Source: Clostridia bacterium
GTDB taxonomy: Bacteria; Bacillota_E; SLMV01; PUMD01
Direction of reading: 5' to 3'
Assembly: GCA_003563755.1 (NCBI GenBank)
Contig: PWUB01000146.1
Location: forward strand, 1 to 10,584
DNA: 10,584 nucleotides
The notes beneath the pieces were generated by a model that did no database searches, had not been told where the DNA came from, and was given only the letters and a program-made list of their open reading frames with translations. Shown here in pieces: positions 1 to 6,099 of this stretch; positions within the stretch are counted from its first letter, which is position 1; every line of letters starts with the position of its first letter. Made by a program: the position numbers and the translations under genes.

Positions 1-120
1 AAGGTTTGGCGCATTATCCATCACTATGTGGATGGGGCCCGGGAAGACAGTGATTTCTCTGAGGTAGAGCAAGTGGCTGTGGACGAAACGGCCAGTCGTC
101 GAGGGCACAACTACATTAGC
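1..120 (+). pseudogene. ISL3-family transposase fragment, truncated at both sides of view
   Basis: Frame 1 is open from the window edge and reads like the start of the catalytic domain of ISL3 (IS204/IS1001/IS1096/IS1165) transposases. It shows a VWRIIHHYV helix, then SEVEQVAVDETASRRGHNYI, which matches the family's conserved region around the first catalytic aspartate (the D of VDET). Family members continue after GHNY(V/I) with a hydrophobic beta-strand, usually (T)LFVDL. Here homology stops near base 120 and the frame goes on with unrelated QRWMWARKV residues. The second Asp and the catalytic Glu are absent from the window, so this is a remnant and not a working transposase. The 5' part lies outside the window. 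Family assignment rests on recalled motif similarity only. Confidence 0.72.
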
Positions 121-137
121 CAGAGATGGATGTGGGC

Positions 138-158
138 GAGGAAGGTGGCGAATACCAG
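138..158 (+). repeat. 21-bp direct repeat, copy 1
   Basis: The sequence starts GAGGAAGGTGG and ends CGAATACCAG. It is identical over 21 bases to 8348-8368, in the same orientation. It begins about 18 bases after the transposase homology ends and lies about 190 bases upstream of the aldo/keto reductase start. In frame 1 it encodes RKVANTS, the same frame as in copy 2. A weaker resemblance (CGG, then CAGCA) may extend about 20 bases further right. Confidence 0.9.
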
Positions 159-197
159 CACGGATCCACGCAGCACCGTGAGTACAGCGGACGATGA

Positions 198-215
198 CGA
201 TGTGAGATCACATCG
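198..215. promoter_or_regulatory. 18-bp inverted repeat, candidate operator upstream of the aldo/keto reductase
   Basis: Two perfect 8-base arms, CGATGTGA and TCACATCG, are separated by two bases (GA). The site is about 130 bases upstream of the aldo/keto reductase start codon. Size and symmetry fit a dimeric repressor or activator site. The half-site contains TGTGA, but the spacing is too short for a CRP/FNR-type site. Regulation of the downstream gene is inference from position only. Confidence 0.35.
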
Positions 216-346
216 GCACCAGATCCGGACGATCTTCGCAGAGCGCTTGGCGAACTCCATCGCACAGCGGGTCGTTGTTGCATCGGAATGGGCGCACGAG
301 TTCACCGGAATCGCCTGTCCCTCGAGGAAAATGGGAGGAGTTGCCT

Positions 347-1399
347 ATGTCCATTGTGCAGCGGTATAGCTTGACCCCAGAATACACCATATCCCGCGTA
401 ATCAAGGGTGGTTGGCAGTTGGCCGGTGGTCACGGGCCGGTTGACCGGGAGAAGGCGGTGGAGGACATGCGCCGGTATGTGGAGACCGGGATTACCACCT
501 TCGACTGTGCTGACATCTATACGGGAGTCGAGGAGCTCATCGGGCAATTCCTGCGGCGCTACCGAGGCGCGATGGAGGATGGCTCCCTGCCGGGGGTGCA
601 GATCCACACCAAGTGTGTGCCTGATCTTGATTCCCTGCCAGTGTTGCGCAGGCAGGACATCGAGGCCATCGTGGACCGGTCGCTCCAGCGGCTCGGCGTC
701 GACCGGCTGGAAATGGTGCAGTTTCACTGGTGGGACTATGCGATTCCCGGTTACGTGGAGGCGCTGGCCCACCTGCAGGCCCTGCAGAAGGCGGGCAAGA
801 TCCGAGAGATCGGCGTAACCAACTTTGACGTGGCGCATCTGGAAGAGGTCTTGCAGGCAGGGATCGACGTTGTGTCCAACCAGGTGCAGTACTCGGTGTT
901 AGACCACCGCCCCGAGCGGGGCATGGTCTCTCTGTGTGAGCGGTCGGGCATTGCGCTGCTCTGCTACGGCACCGTGGCGGGAGGATTGCTCTCGTCCCGG
1001 TACCTGGGTGTACCGGAACCGGATCCTCCCCATGAGAATCGCTCCGTGGTGAAGTACAAACTGATGGTCGACGATTTTGGCGGTTGGGACCTGTTTCAGC
1101 AGCTGTTGACCACTCTGCAGGAGATCGGCCGAAAGCACCGCGTCGGCATTGCGGCTGTTGCCAGCCGGTACATCCTGCAGAAGAGCGGTGTGGGTGCGGT
1201 GATCATTGGAGCGCGTCACGCCCGCCACTTGCCAGAGATGGTGCGCCTCTTTGATTTTGCGCTGGATGAGGAAGACCTGGAGACCGTCGGTCGCGTCGTG
1301 CAGCAAGCGCGGGGGCCCGCCGGGGATGTCTACGCCGCCGAGCGCGTGAAGGGTGCAAAACACGCCGTCATCATGAAGTACAACCTGAGCAGCGAGTAA
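347..1399 (+). CDS. Aldo/keto reductase family oxidoreductase
   Basis: This encodes a 350-residue protein of usual length for the aldo/keto reductase superfamily, NAD(P)H-dependent TIM-barrel enzymes that reduce carbonyls or oxidise alcohols in the cytosol. The catalytic tetrad is visible: Asp53 and Tyr58 in FDCADIYTG, Lys89 in IHTKC, and His127 in VQFHWWDY. Further family marks are GKIREIGVTNF (150-160), SNQVQYSVLD (177-186) and VGAVIIGARHARHL (282-295), the last being the usual cofactor-binding stretch. The C-terminal tail IMKYNL is typical of a subgroup of microbial and plant relatives, as I recall. The ATG at 347 was chosen because GGGAGGAG lies 6 bases upstream; earlier in-frame starts lack a site. 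The gene stands alone, convergent with the tad operon, with no co-oriented neighbour. The substrate cannot be read from sequence. Confidence 0.93.
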   Translation: MSIVQRYSLTPEYTISRVIKGGWQLAGGHGPVDREKAVEDMRRYVETGITTFDCADIYTGVEELIGQFLRRYRGAMEDGSLPGVQIHTKCVPDLDSLPVLRRQDIEAIVDRSLQRLGVDRLEMVQFHWWDYAIPGYVEALAHLQALQKAGKIREIGVTNFDVAHLEEVLQAGIDVVSNQVQYSVLDHRPERGMVSLCERSGIALLCYGTVAGGLLSSRYLGVPEPDPPHENRSVVKYKLMVDDFGGWDLFQQLLTTLQEIGRKHRVGIAAVASRYILQKSGVGAVIIGARHARHLPEMVRLFDFALDEEDLETVGRVVQQARGPAGDVYAAERVKGAKHAVIMKYNLSSE

Positions 1400-2011
1400 C
1401 GCTCCCGGAGAAGGGCTCACGGTCTCGTCACGCGATGCTCGTACTCAGGCCCATCGTCAGGGATATGTGTTTGGGTCCGACGACGCGTGGGTTCCCCCAG
1501 TTGTCTTCCGCCTGCCGGGGGGCATCCTCCTGGGACTGGCAGGCATTCGAGCATCTCGTTGGTCTACTCTGTGTGTTGCGCATGTTCGGCCGGTCGCATT
1601 TGCTGTACGGACTCTCTCCGTTCGTCAATTTTCGGGAGTTCTCAGGGCGCGTACTCGGGGTTGCGCGGGAACTCCCGTTTCCCCCCTCGTCCCGGGTGAT
1701 CTTCATCTTGGCAAATTGCTCGAGCACGCGATTCCCCTCCACCGCCCATCCCGTCCGCGCCAGGATGATGACCGGCATTCGTAGGATGCCAGGCGCCGCA
1801 TCATGGAGATCTCCTCCCGGGATGTCGTGCGATCGAGGCGACCTGCAGTGTCCCCGGTTGCTGCCCAGCAACGGGTGACGCTCTGGATTCGTGGACCGGC
1901 ATCGCGCCCCATTGCTTCCACGGTACGCTCCCGGTTCGGGCGGGTGGTCCCGATCGCGCAGTGCTTCCGGATCTGCACGGCGGGTGTCGTGGCAACGACC
2001 AAATTCTCCAT
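1400..2011. other. Gene-poor stretch between the aldo/keto reductase and the tad operon
   Basis: I see no recognisable gene here. A minus-strand frame stays open for 206 codons (2048-1428), but its translation is rich in Arg, Ser, Pro and Asn without hydrophobic periodicity or any family motif, and it overlaps other open frames of equal quality. The stretch lacks the strong G/C third-position bias of the tad genes. It is most simply decayed or non-coding DNA. It contains one sizeable inverted repeat, listed separately. Confidence 0.5.
1633..1677. repeat. Inverted repeat, possible weak terminator
   Basis: Nine-base arms CGGGAGTTC (1633-1641) and GAACTCCCG (1669-1677) enclose a 27-base loop. 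The right arm is followed by TTT then a C run on the + strand. This could fold in RNA reading through from the aldo/keto reductase 230 bases upstream. The loop is long and the T tract short, so termination is uncertain. Confidence 0.25.
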
Positions 2012-2323
2012 CTACCGGGTGGATTGCTCCCGGGGGATCACTGGCCATGCGACCTGTCTTTCCAGCGCTTTCTTGTTCGTTTCGATTTCCGAGGAAGAGA
2101 AACCGACCTCGGTCAGTTGGCGGATACCCTTGAGGATCAGCATCCGGGGGCAGCCGCCAGTCTCACGGAGGGGTTGGAGGAGACGCTCACGGTGATCCGG
2201 ACCTCTGTGAGCGTCTCTGACGCATTCAACATTGAGTAGCAAGATCTGTCTTCGCGATGGCACAGCAGCAGGCCAGGGCAGAACGGCCATGCCAGTAACC
2301 TGGGCTTTCATGAGCTCTGCCAT
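2012..2323 (-). CDS. Hypothetical 103-residue ORF coupled to the tadG-like gene
   Basis: The ATG overlaps the stop of the tadG-like gene by one base (TGATG), an arrangement typical of translational coupling, and this is the main reason to list it. The protein begins MAELMKAQVTGMAVLPWPAA. It contains a plausible amphipathic helix, IRQLTEVGFSSSEIETNKKA, near residues 71-90. I recognise no family, and there is no signal peptide or membrane segment. Third-position G/C is clearly lower than in the tad genes, and no good ribosome site precedes it. An 11-base inverted repeat lies inside it. It may be a real accessory gene, a decayed gene, or chance. Confidence 0.3.
   Translation of the reverse strand: MAELMKAQVTGMAVLPWPAAVPSRRQILLLNVECVRDAHRGPDHRERLLQPLRETGGCPRMLILKGIRQLTEVGFSSSEIETNKKALERQVAWPVIPREQSTR
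2180..2217. terminator. 11-bp perfect inverted repeat downstream of the tad operon
   Basis: Arms GAGACGCTCAC (2180-2190) and GTGAGCGTCTC (2207-2217) pair perfectly around a 16-base loop that can itself form a short GGT/ACC stem. The hairpin lies about 106 bases past the tadG-like stop codon, where an operon terminator would be expected. Neither side has a T tract, so intrinsic termination would be atypical. It could instead block 3' exonucleases or be a regulator site. It overlaps the doubtful ORF at 2012-2323. Confidence 0.35.
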
Positions 2324-2814
2324 CAATCGTCGCCCCGCGGTCGCAGTGAGGCATCGGCCTCCGCCTGCAGGGCTGGAGCGTCCCGCCAGGCGCCAAACCA
2401 GCTGTGAGGACCCTGAAGCCGGCAGCGAAGGACCACCGTTGGATGAAGCACCTCCTCTGCAGTCACCGGGTGCACCCCGGGAGTTTCAGGGCTCGCGTTG
2501 ATCACCCACACCTGGAATTCCTCGAACCCCCTGCCGGTCAGGGCGGCAAGATTGTCCGAGAGATACTGTTGTGCCACCTCCTCGGCCTCATCGACGATGA
2601 TGACGACCTCTCCGTCGGCCAGCCTGTCCCAGTCCAGGGACTGGACCGCAGCCAGGGCGGCAAGGTCGACGGCCGCCTGCAGCCGGTAACGGGCGAGGAA
2701 CAGCTGTCCCCCGTCCAGGACCAGGGCGGCGCCGACCAGCAGGACGGGGAGCCAGAGGACGACCAACAGCAGCGCGGCCCCCCTTCTGTCATCCACCATC
2801 GGGCAGACGCTCAC
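2323..2814 (-). CDS. TadG-like pilus assembly protein (short, N-terminal Tad domain only)
   Basis: This encodes up to 163 residues. After a few charged residues it shows the Tad-domain pattern RRGAALLLVVLWLPVLLVGA (about 10-29), a single membrane segment, then LVLDGGQLFLARYRLQAAVD (31-50) and LAALAAVQ, the classic TadG/TadE-type 'DxGxLxxxRxxLQxAxDxAALAA' signature. The remainder would be extracellular. Full-length TadG proteins carry a C-terminal von Willebrand-like domain, which is absent, so this is the short form seen in many monoderm tad loci. The usual Glu at +5 of the prepilin motif is missing, so cleavage by a prepilin peptidase is doubtful. The GTG at 2814 overlaps tadE by 26 bases. 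The ATG at 2799 or GTG at 2796 would reduce the overlap, and no start has a clear ribosome site. Confidence 0.8.
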   Translation of the reverse strand: MSVCPMVDDRRGAALLLVVLWLPVLLVGAALVLDGGQLFLARYRLQAAVDLAALAAVQSLDWDRLADGEVVIIVDEAEEVAQQYLSDNLAALTGRGFEEFQVWVINASPETPGVHPVTAEEVLHPTVVLRCRLQGPHSWFGAWRDAPALQAEADASLRPRGDD

Positions 2815-3208
2815 TGCGGGTCACCACCCCGGCCTCCAGGTCGACGATCGCCGGCAGAAAGGCCCGCAGGACCCCGGAGCGCACCCGGTACGGATATGCC
2901 ACGCGCACGTTGATTGGTCGTCCGTAGGCGGCCTGCCCGGGCTGCACCGAGATGACCGCCTCGTCCTCCTCCAGCCCGCCGAGGGCCAGAAGATCCTCGA
3001 TCCGGTCCCGCACCCGGGGCGAAAATCCCCCGTCCACCGCCGCCTGTCTCCCGCCCTCCCGGGCCGCGCTCGCAAGGACCAGCTGGGCCTGCACCATCAG
3101 ACCCACCTCAAAACACATCATCAACAGAAAGAACAGTATGCTGAATACCACGGCAAACTCAGCGAGCACAGCGCCTCTTTGACCACCTGCGAGAGCAAGT
3201 TTGATCAT
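2789..3208 (-). CDS. tadE: TadE-like minor pilin (pseudopilin)
   Basis: This is a 139-residue protein. The N-terminus reads GGQRGAVLAEFAVVFSILFF: a prepilin-type motif with predicted cleavage after Gly12, Glu17 at +5 and Phe18 at +6, followed by one hydrophobic helix (about 14-35). After it comes MVQAQLVLASAAREGGRQAA, the TadE-family stretch just past the helix, then a small extracytoplasmic domain with the pattern INVRVAYPYRV. TadE-type proteins are processed by the same peptidase as Flp and are needed for Flp pilus assembly. The ATG at 3208 has GGAG 8 bases upstream. The gene follows flp by 56 bases, across a strong hairpin, and runs into the tadG-like gene. Confidence 0.87.
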   Translation of the reverse strand: MIKLALAGGQRGAVLAEFAVVFSILFFLLMMCFEVGLMVQAQLVLASAAREGGRQAAVDGGFSPRVRDRIEDLLALGGLEEDEAVISVQPGQAAYGRPINVRVAYPYRVRSGVLRAFLPAIVDLEAGVVTRSERLPDGG

Positions 3209-3230
3209 CGATGCATCTCCAATCTGTCCT

Positions 3231-3260
3231 TCGGGGATGGCCCCGCGGGGCCACCCCCGG
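3231..3260 (-). promoter_or_regulatory. Strong GC-rich hairpin between flp and tadE
   Basis: A perfect 16-base palindrome, TGGCCCCGCGGGGCCA (3238-3253), is extended past one mismatch by CGGGG and CCCCG arms (3232-3236 and 3255-3259). It begins 5 bases after the flp stop codon. No T run follows on the minus strand. The position right behind the major pilin gene fits a partial terminator or an RNA-stabilising 3' hairpin that raises pilin expression over the downstream minor-pilin genes. Confidence 0.6.
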
Positions 3261-3264
3261 TCTC

Positions 3265-3468
3265 TCAGCCGCTCTGGATCTCTGCTATGATGTCCTGCAG
3301 ACGGTCAGTCAGGGCGCCACCCAGGTTTGTCAGCACCGTGATCAAAGCCACGACCACCAGGGCCAGGATCAGGGCATACTCCGCCGTCGCCGCCCCTCTC
3401 TCTCCTTCCAGCAGGTTCCTCAGGTACAGATAGACCCACAGGGTGCGATCTCTCAATCCGCCGGTCAT
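3265..3468 (-). CDS. flp: Flp-type major pilin (type IVb)
   Basis: This is a 67-residue prepilin. A short charged leader ends at Gly25 of GERGAATAEYALILALVVVA. Predicted cleavage after Gly25 leaves a mature pilin starting AATAEY, with the canonical Glu at +5 and Tyr at +6 of Flp pilins. A single hydrophobic helix (about 32-47) follows, then a short tail ending in LTDRLQDIIAEIQSG. Flp subunits polymerise into thin, bundled adhesive fibres. The ATG at 3468 was chosen because a GAGGGGGA site lies 6 bases upstream; a GTG two codons earlier would sit on top of that site. The gene is separated from tadC by 33 bases and from tadE by a hairpin, which suits higher expression than its neighbours. Confidence 0.92.
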   Translation of the reverse strand: MTGGLRDRTLWVYLYLRNLLEGERGAATAEYALILALVVVALITVLTNLGGALTDRLQDIIAEIQSG

Positions 3469-3501
3469 AGCCACTCCCCCTCCCGCGGTCGGATCAGCCC
3501 T

Positions 3502-4113
3502 TCACCAGGACAGAAAGGTCAGGACACTGGGCAGAAGAACCACCACGAAGGCGGGCGGGAACAGAAAGAGCACGGTGCCCAGCGTGATCTTCAGTCCCAG
3601 GGTCTTGACCTGGGCCATGACCCGGTGCCGTTCGCGGGTCAACAGGTCGCCCCGCAGTCCGGTCAGGGCCGGGCCGAGGGGAAGGCCCCGGCGGGAACTG
3701 TCGCTGAGCAGGTGGCCCACCTGGACAGCGGCGGCCCCACCGCTCTCCTCCAGGCCATCCTCGAGCAGATCCAAAAAGGTCCCGCCCGCCGCTGCCCTGG
3801 CCTCCACTTCTCCCAGCAGAACTCTCAGGGGTTCCTCCGTCAGTCGGGCCGTCTGCCCGACGGCCATCCTCAGGTTCATCCCGGATGCCGCCGCCACATA
3901 CAACAGGTCCACCCAGGCTGTGACTGCCAGGTCAAACTGCCGCCTTCGCATCTGCACCTTCCTGTCTTCGAACCAGCGGGGCATTCGCAGCGACCCTCGA
4001 GCCGAGCGCAACGCAGTCTCCAGGAGCCTTCTGCGCGGCAGCACCGCCGCACATGCAAGGGCCACCAGGCCGCCGGCAATGCCCGTCAACAGCGAAACCA
4101 TCAGAACTGGCAT
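3502..4113 (-). CDS. tadC: TadC, type II/IV secretion system F-family inner-membrane platform protein
   Basis: This encodes 203 residues. A hydrophobic N-terminal segment (about 3-25) is followed by a basic stretch. A cytoplasmic T2SSF-type helical domain (about 57-165) comes next, with the pattern DLAVTAWVDLLYVAAASGMN and VGHLLSDSSRRGLPLGPALT. The C-terminal hydrophobic segment (about 174-201) is LGTVLFLFPPAFVVVLLPSV, with the conserved FPP seen in TadC proteins. It pairs with TadB in the membrane to transmit force from the TadA ATPase to pilus subunits. It is shorter than many TadC proteins (about 300 residues) because the N-terminal membrane part is reduced. It starts one base after the tadB stop, with GGGGGGGATGG upstream. 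Confidence 0.88.
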   Translation of the reverse strand: MPVLMVSLLTGIAGGLVALACAAVLPRRRLLETALRSARGSLRMPRWFEDRKVQMRRRQFDLAVTAWVDLLYVAAASGMNLRMAVGQTARLTEEPLRVLLGEVEARAAAGGTFLDLLEDGLEESGGAAAVQVGHLLSDSSRRGLPLGPALTGLRGDLLTRERHRVMAQVKTLGLKITLGTVLFLFPPAFVVVLLPSVLTFLSW

Positions 4114-4114
4114 G

Positions 4115-4849
4115 TCAGTCCCATCCCCCCCTGACCGAGCTCAGGACCCAGCGCATGTAGATGAGGCCGGCGGTCCAGGAAAGGACGGCGTAGATCACGG
4201 CAACCCGGCCGGCGACGGTCCCGGAAAGGGGGCTCAGCATCTCCGGTCGCATGATCAGGGTGTATGCGGTGATGAAGGCGGGCAGGGCCGCCACCAGAAT
4301 CGCGGAATACCTGGCCTCGGCGCTCTCCTCCCGCACCTGGCTGAGCAACACCTCCCTGGACCGGACCACCTCCGCCAGGGCCGCGAGACTGTATGCGAGG
4401 TCGCTGCCCGACTGACGTCCCAGCTGCAGCGCAGAGATGAGGCGGTGAAAGAGCGGATGGGGCAACGCCTCGTGGGCCCACCACAGGGACTCCTCCAGCC
4501 CCGCGCCCACCCCAAACCGGTCAAGAACGGACGAAAAGACCCGGCGGACCAGGGGGCCCTCGCCCTCCCGGGCCCCCACCCGCACGATCTCCAGGGGGAC
4601 GCTCCCGGAACGGGCACTTCGCACCAGGATCGGCAGGTCTCGGGCCAGCTGCCGGCCGAACTGCGCTGCGCGGCGTCGGCGGACCATCTCACCCAGAAGA
4701 CGCACCACCGGGTGCTCCGGGGCGATCGCGCCCTCGCCGGCGAAGCGGAAAGGCCTCCACCCGGAACGGGGGCGCGGCACCAGGCTGAGGGCCGCAGCGA
4801 TAGTCAGGCCGAGGGCCAGGCACATCAGGATCCTGATGAGTGGGTTCAC
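4115..4849 (-). CDS. tadB: TadB, type II/IV secretion system F-family inner-membrane platform protein
   Basis: This encodes 244 residues. There is an N-terminal membrane segment (about 4-24), a cytoplasmic T2SSF domain (about 65-180) with RRRAAQFGRQLARDLPILVR, SGSVPLEIVR and ALQLGRQSGSDLAYSLAALA, and two C-terminal membrane segments (about 184-203 and 211-232). The RxxxxxxQLxDxLxxLxxxLRSG-like opening is the typical TadB signature. It forms the membrane platform with TadC. The GTG at 4849 overlaps the tadA stop codon as GTGA, with GAGGTG 9 bases upstream, so its translation is probably coupled to tadA. Confidence 0.9.
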   Translation of the reverse strand: MNPLIRILMCLALGLTIAAALSLVPRPRSGWRPFRFAGEGAIAPEHPVVRLLGEMVRRRRAAQFGRQLARDLPILVRSARSGSVPLEIVRVGAREGEGPLVRRVFSSVLDRFGVGAGLEESLWWAHEALPHPLFHRLISALQLGRQSGSDLAYSLAALAEVVRSREVLLSQVREESAEARYSAILVAALPAFITAYTLIMRPEMLSPLSGTVAGRVAVIYAVLSWTAGLIYMRWVLSSVRGGWD

Positions 4850-6099
4850 GTATCATCGCACCTCACAAAACCGTCGGGTCCGTGACGGAACAGGTGGCTC
4901 ACCGGTCGCGCACCGACGGACACCTGCGCCACCGAGGTGATGCGCCGTCCGCCCCCGGGGCTCCTGGCCATCTGCACCGCCAGATCGATCACATCCGAGA
5001 CCTGCTCGCGAACCACGTCATGGGGGATGCCCGTCTCCGCCATCTGCACCAGGTGCACCATACGGGTCAGGGCGTGTTCCGGACTCGACGCGTGAACCGT
5101 GGCCAGGGCACCGGTGTGGCCTGTGGTCAGGGCCGAGAGCAGGTCGAAGGCCTCGCGGCCCCGGACCTCGCCGATGATGATCCTGTCCGGCCGCATCCGC
5201 AGGGCGTTGCGGACCAGCTCCCTCATGGTGACGGCCCCCGTACCGTCGGGATTGGCCAGGCGGGCCTCCAGATGAAGCCAGTGGGAGTGCTGCAGTCTCA
5301 GCTCGGCAGCATCCTCGATGCTGACCACGCGTTCGCTGGAGGGGATCTCCCGGGAGAGTGCGTTGAGCAGCGTGGTCTTGCCCGTCCCGGCCGCCCCACC
5401 GACCAGGATGTTCGTCCGCTCCCTCACCGCCCCGCGCAAAAATTCCGCCATCTCCGCCGACAGGGTCTTCCGCGCCTCCAGCTGGCCCAGCTCGAATATG
5501 CGGTGGTTGAACTTCCGGATGGTCAGGTAGGGTCCGCTCACGGCCAGCGGGGGAAGGATGGCATGGGCCCGGGAACCATCGGGCAATCGCCCGTCGGCCC
5601 AGGGGTGGGCCAGGTCGATCCGCCGCCCCGTGGGGGCGAAGATCCGCTCCAACACGTCCCGCAGATGACCGGCGTCCCTGAACCGGTGGGCGGTGCGCAC
5701 CAGTTCACCGTCGCGCTCCACCCAGATCTCCTCCGGACCGTTGACCATGATCTCCGTAACTCTGTCATCACTGAGCATCTCCGTGACCGGACCGAATCCC
5801 ATGAGATCGCCGGCCACCCGCCTCGCGAGCTCCTCCCGCCCCACTCCGGCGACGGAATAGCGTCCCTCGGCCAACATCGCACCCACCAGGCGGTAGAGCC
5901 TGCTCCTGGCGTTCTGGTCGCGACGGGCCGCCTGCAGCAATACCCGGTGAGCCTCCAGCACCCTTCGCTGCAGCTCCGCCACGATTCGGGCAACCTGTTC
6001 CGTGGGCTCCTCGTCTGCATTCCGCAGGGGATGGGGCCCGGCCTCGGCAACCCTCGAGGCCTCCCTCCCCATCCTGCCCAGCAGTCCGTCCACCCTCAC
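4846..6099 (-). CDS. tadA: TadA/CpaF pilus assembly ATPase
   Basis: This is a secretion ATPase of the GspE/VirB11 superfamily, 417 residues from this start; it powers Flp pilus assembly at the cytoplasmic membrane. All family motifs are present: Walker A in [16 protein letters not shown] (about 231-246), the Asp box [10 protein letters not shown], Walker [10 protein letters not shown] with its glutamate near residue 311, and the His box [15 protein letters not shown] (about 325-339). The N-terminal domain includes [20 protein letters not shown], typical of CpaF. The start is a choice. GTG at 6099 overlaps the tadZ stop as GTGA and has GGGGAGGAG 5 bases upstream. ATG at 6147, with a weaker GAGG, would add 16 residues and overlap tadZ by 52 bases. 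The 3' end overlaps tadB as GTGA. Confidence 0.95.
   Translation of the reverse strand: MRVDGLLGRMGREASRVAEAGPHPLRNADEEPTEQVARIVAELQRRVLEAHRVLLQAARRDQNARSRLYRLVGAMLAEGRYSVAGVGREELARRVAGDLMGFGPVTEMLSDDRVTEIMVNGPEEIWVERDGELVRTAHRFRDAGHLRDVLERIFAPTGRRIDLAHPWADGRLPDGSRAHAILPPLAVSGPYLTIRKFNHRIFELGQLEARKTLSAEMAEFLRGAVRERTNILVGGAAGTGKTTLLNALSREIPSSERVVSIEDAAELRLQHSHWLHLEARLANPDGTGAVTMRELVRNALRMRPDRIIIGEVRGREAFDLLSALTTGHTGALATVHASSPEHALTRMVHLVQMAETGIPHDVVREQVSDVIDLAVQMARSPGGGRRITSVAQVSVGARPVSHLFRHGPDGFVRCDDT

Noticed and set aside
198..215. CRP/FNR-type site
   Set aside because: TGTGA and TCACA half-sites are present, but only 2 bases separate them where about 6 are required.
28..369. 113-codon ORF spanning the transposase fragment and the leader of the aldo/keto reductase
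   Set aside because: The first part is transposase remnant and the rest unrelated sequence; it is a chance fusion of frames and overlaps the start of the real gene.
1428..2048. 206-codon minus-strand open frame in the gene-poor stretch
   Set aside because: No motif, skewed R/S/P/N composition, competing open frames on both strands, and no ribosome-binding site; an open frame of this size can arise by chance in GC-rich DNA.
3211..4885. Long + strand open frames (307 and 480 codons) opposite flp, tadC and tadB
   Set aside because: These are antisense shadows with low-complexity translations and no ribosome sites; the minus-strand products are recognisable.
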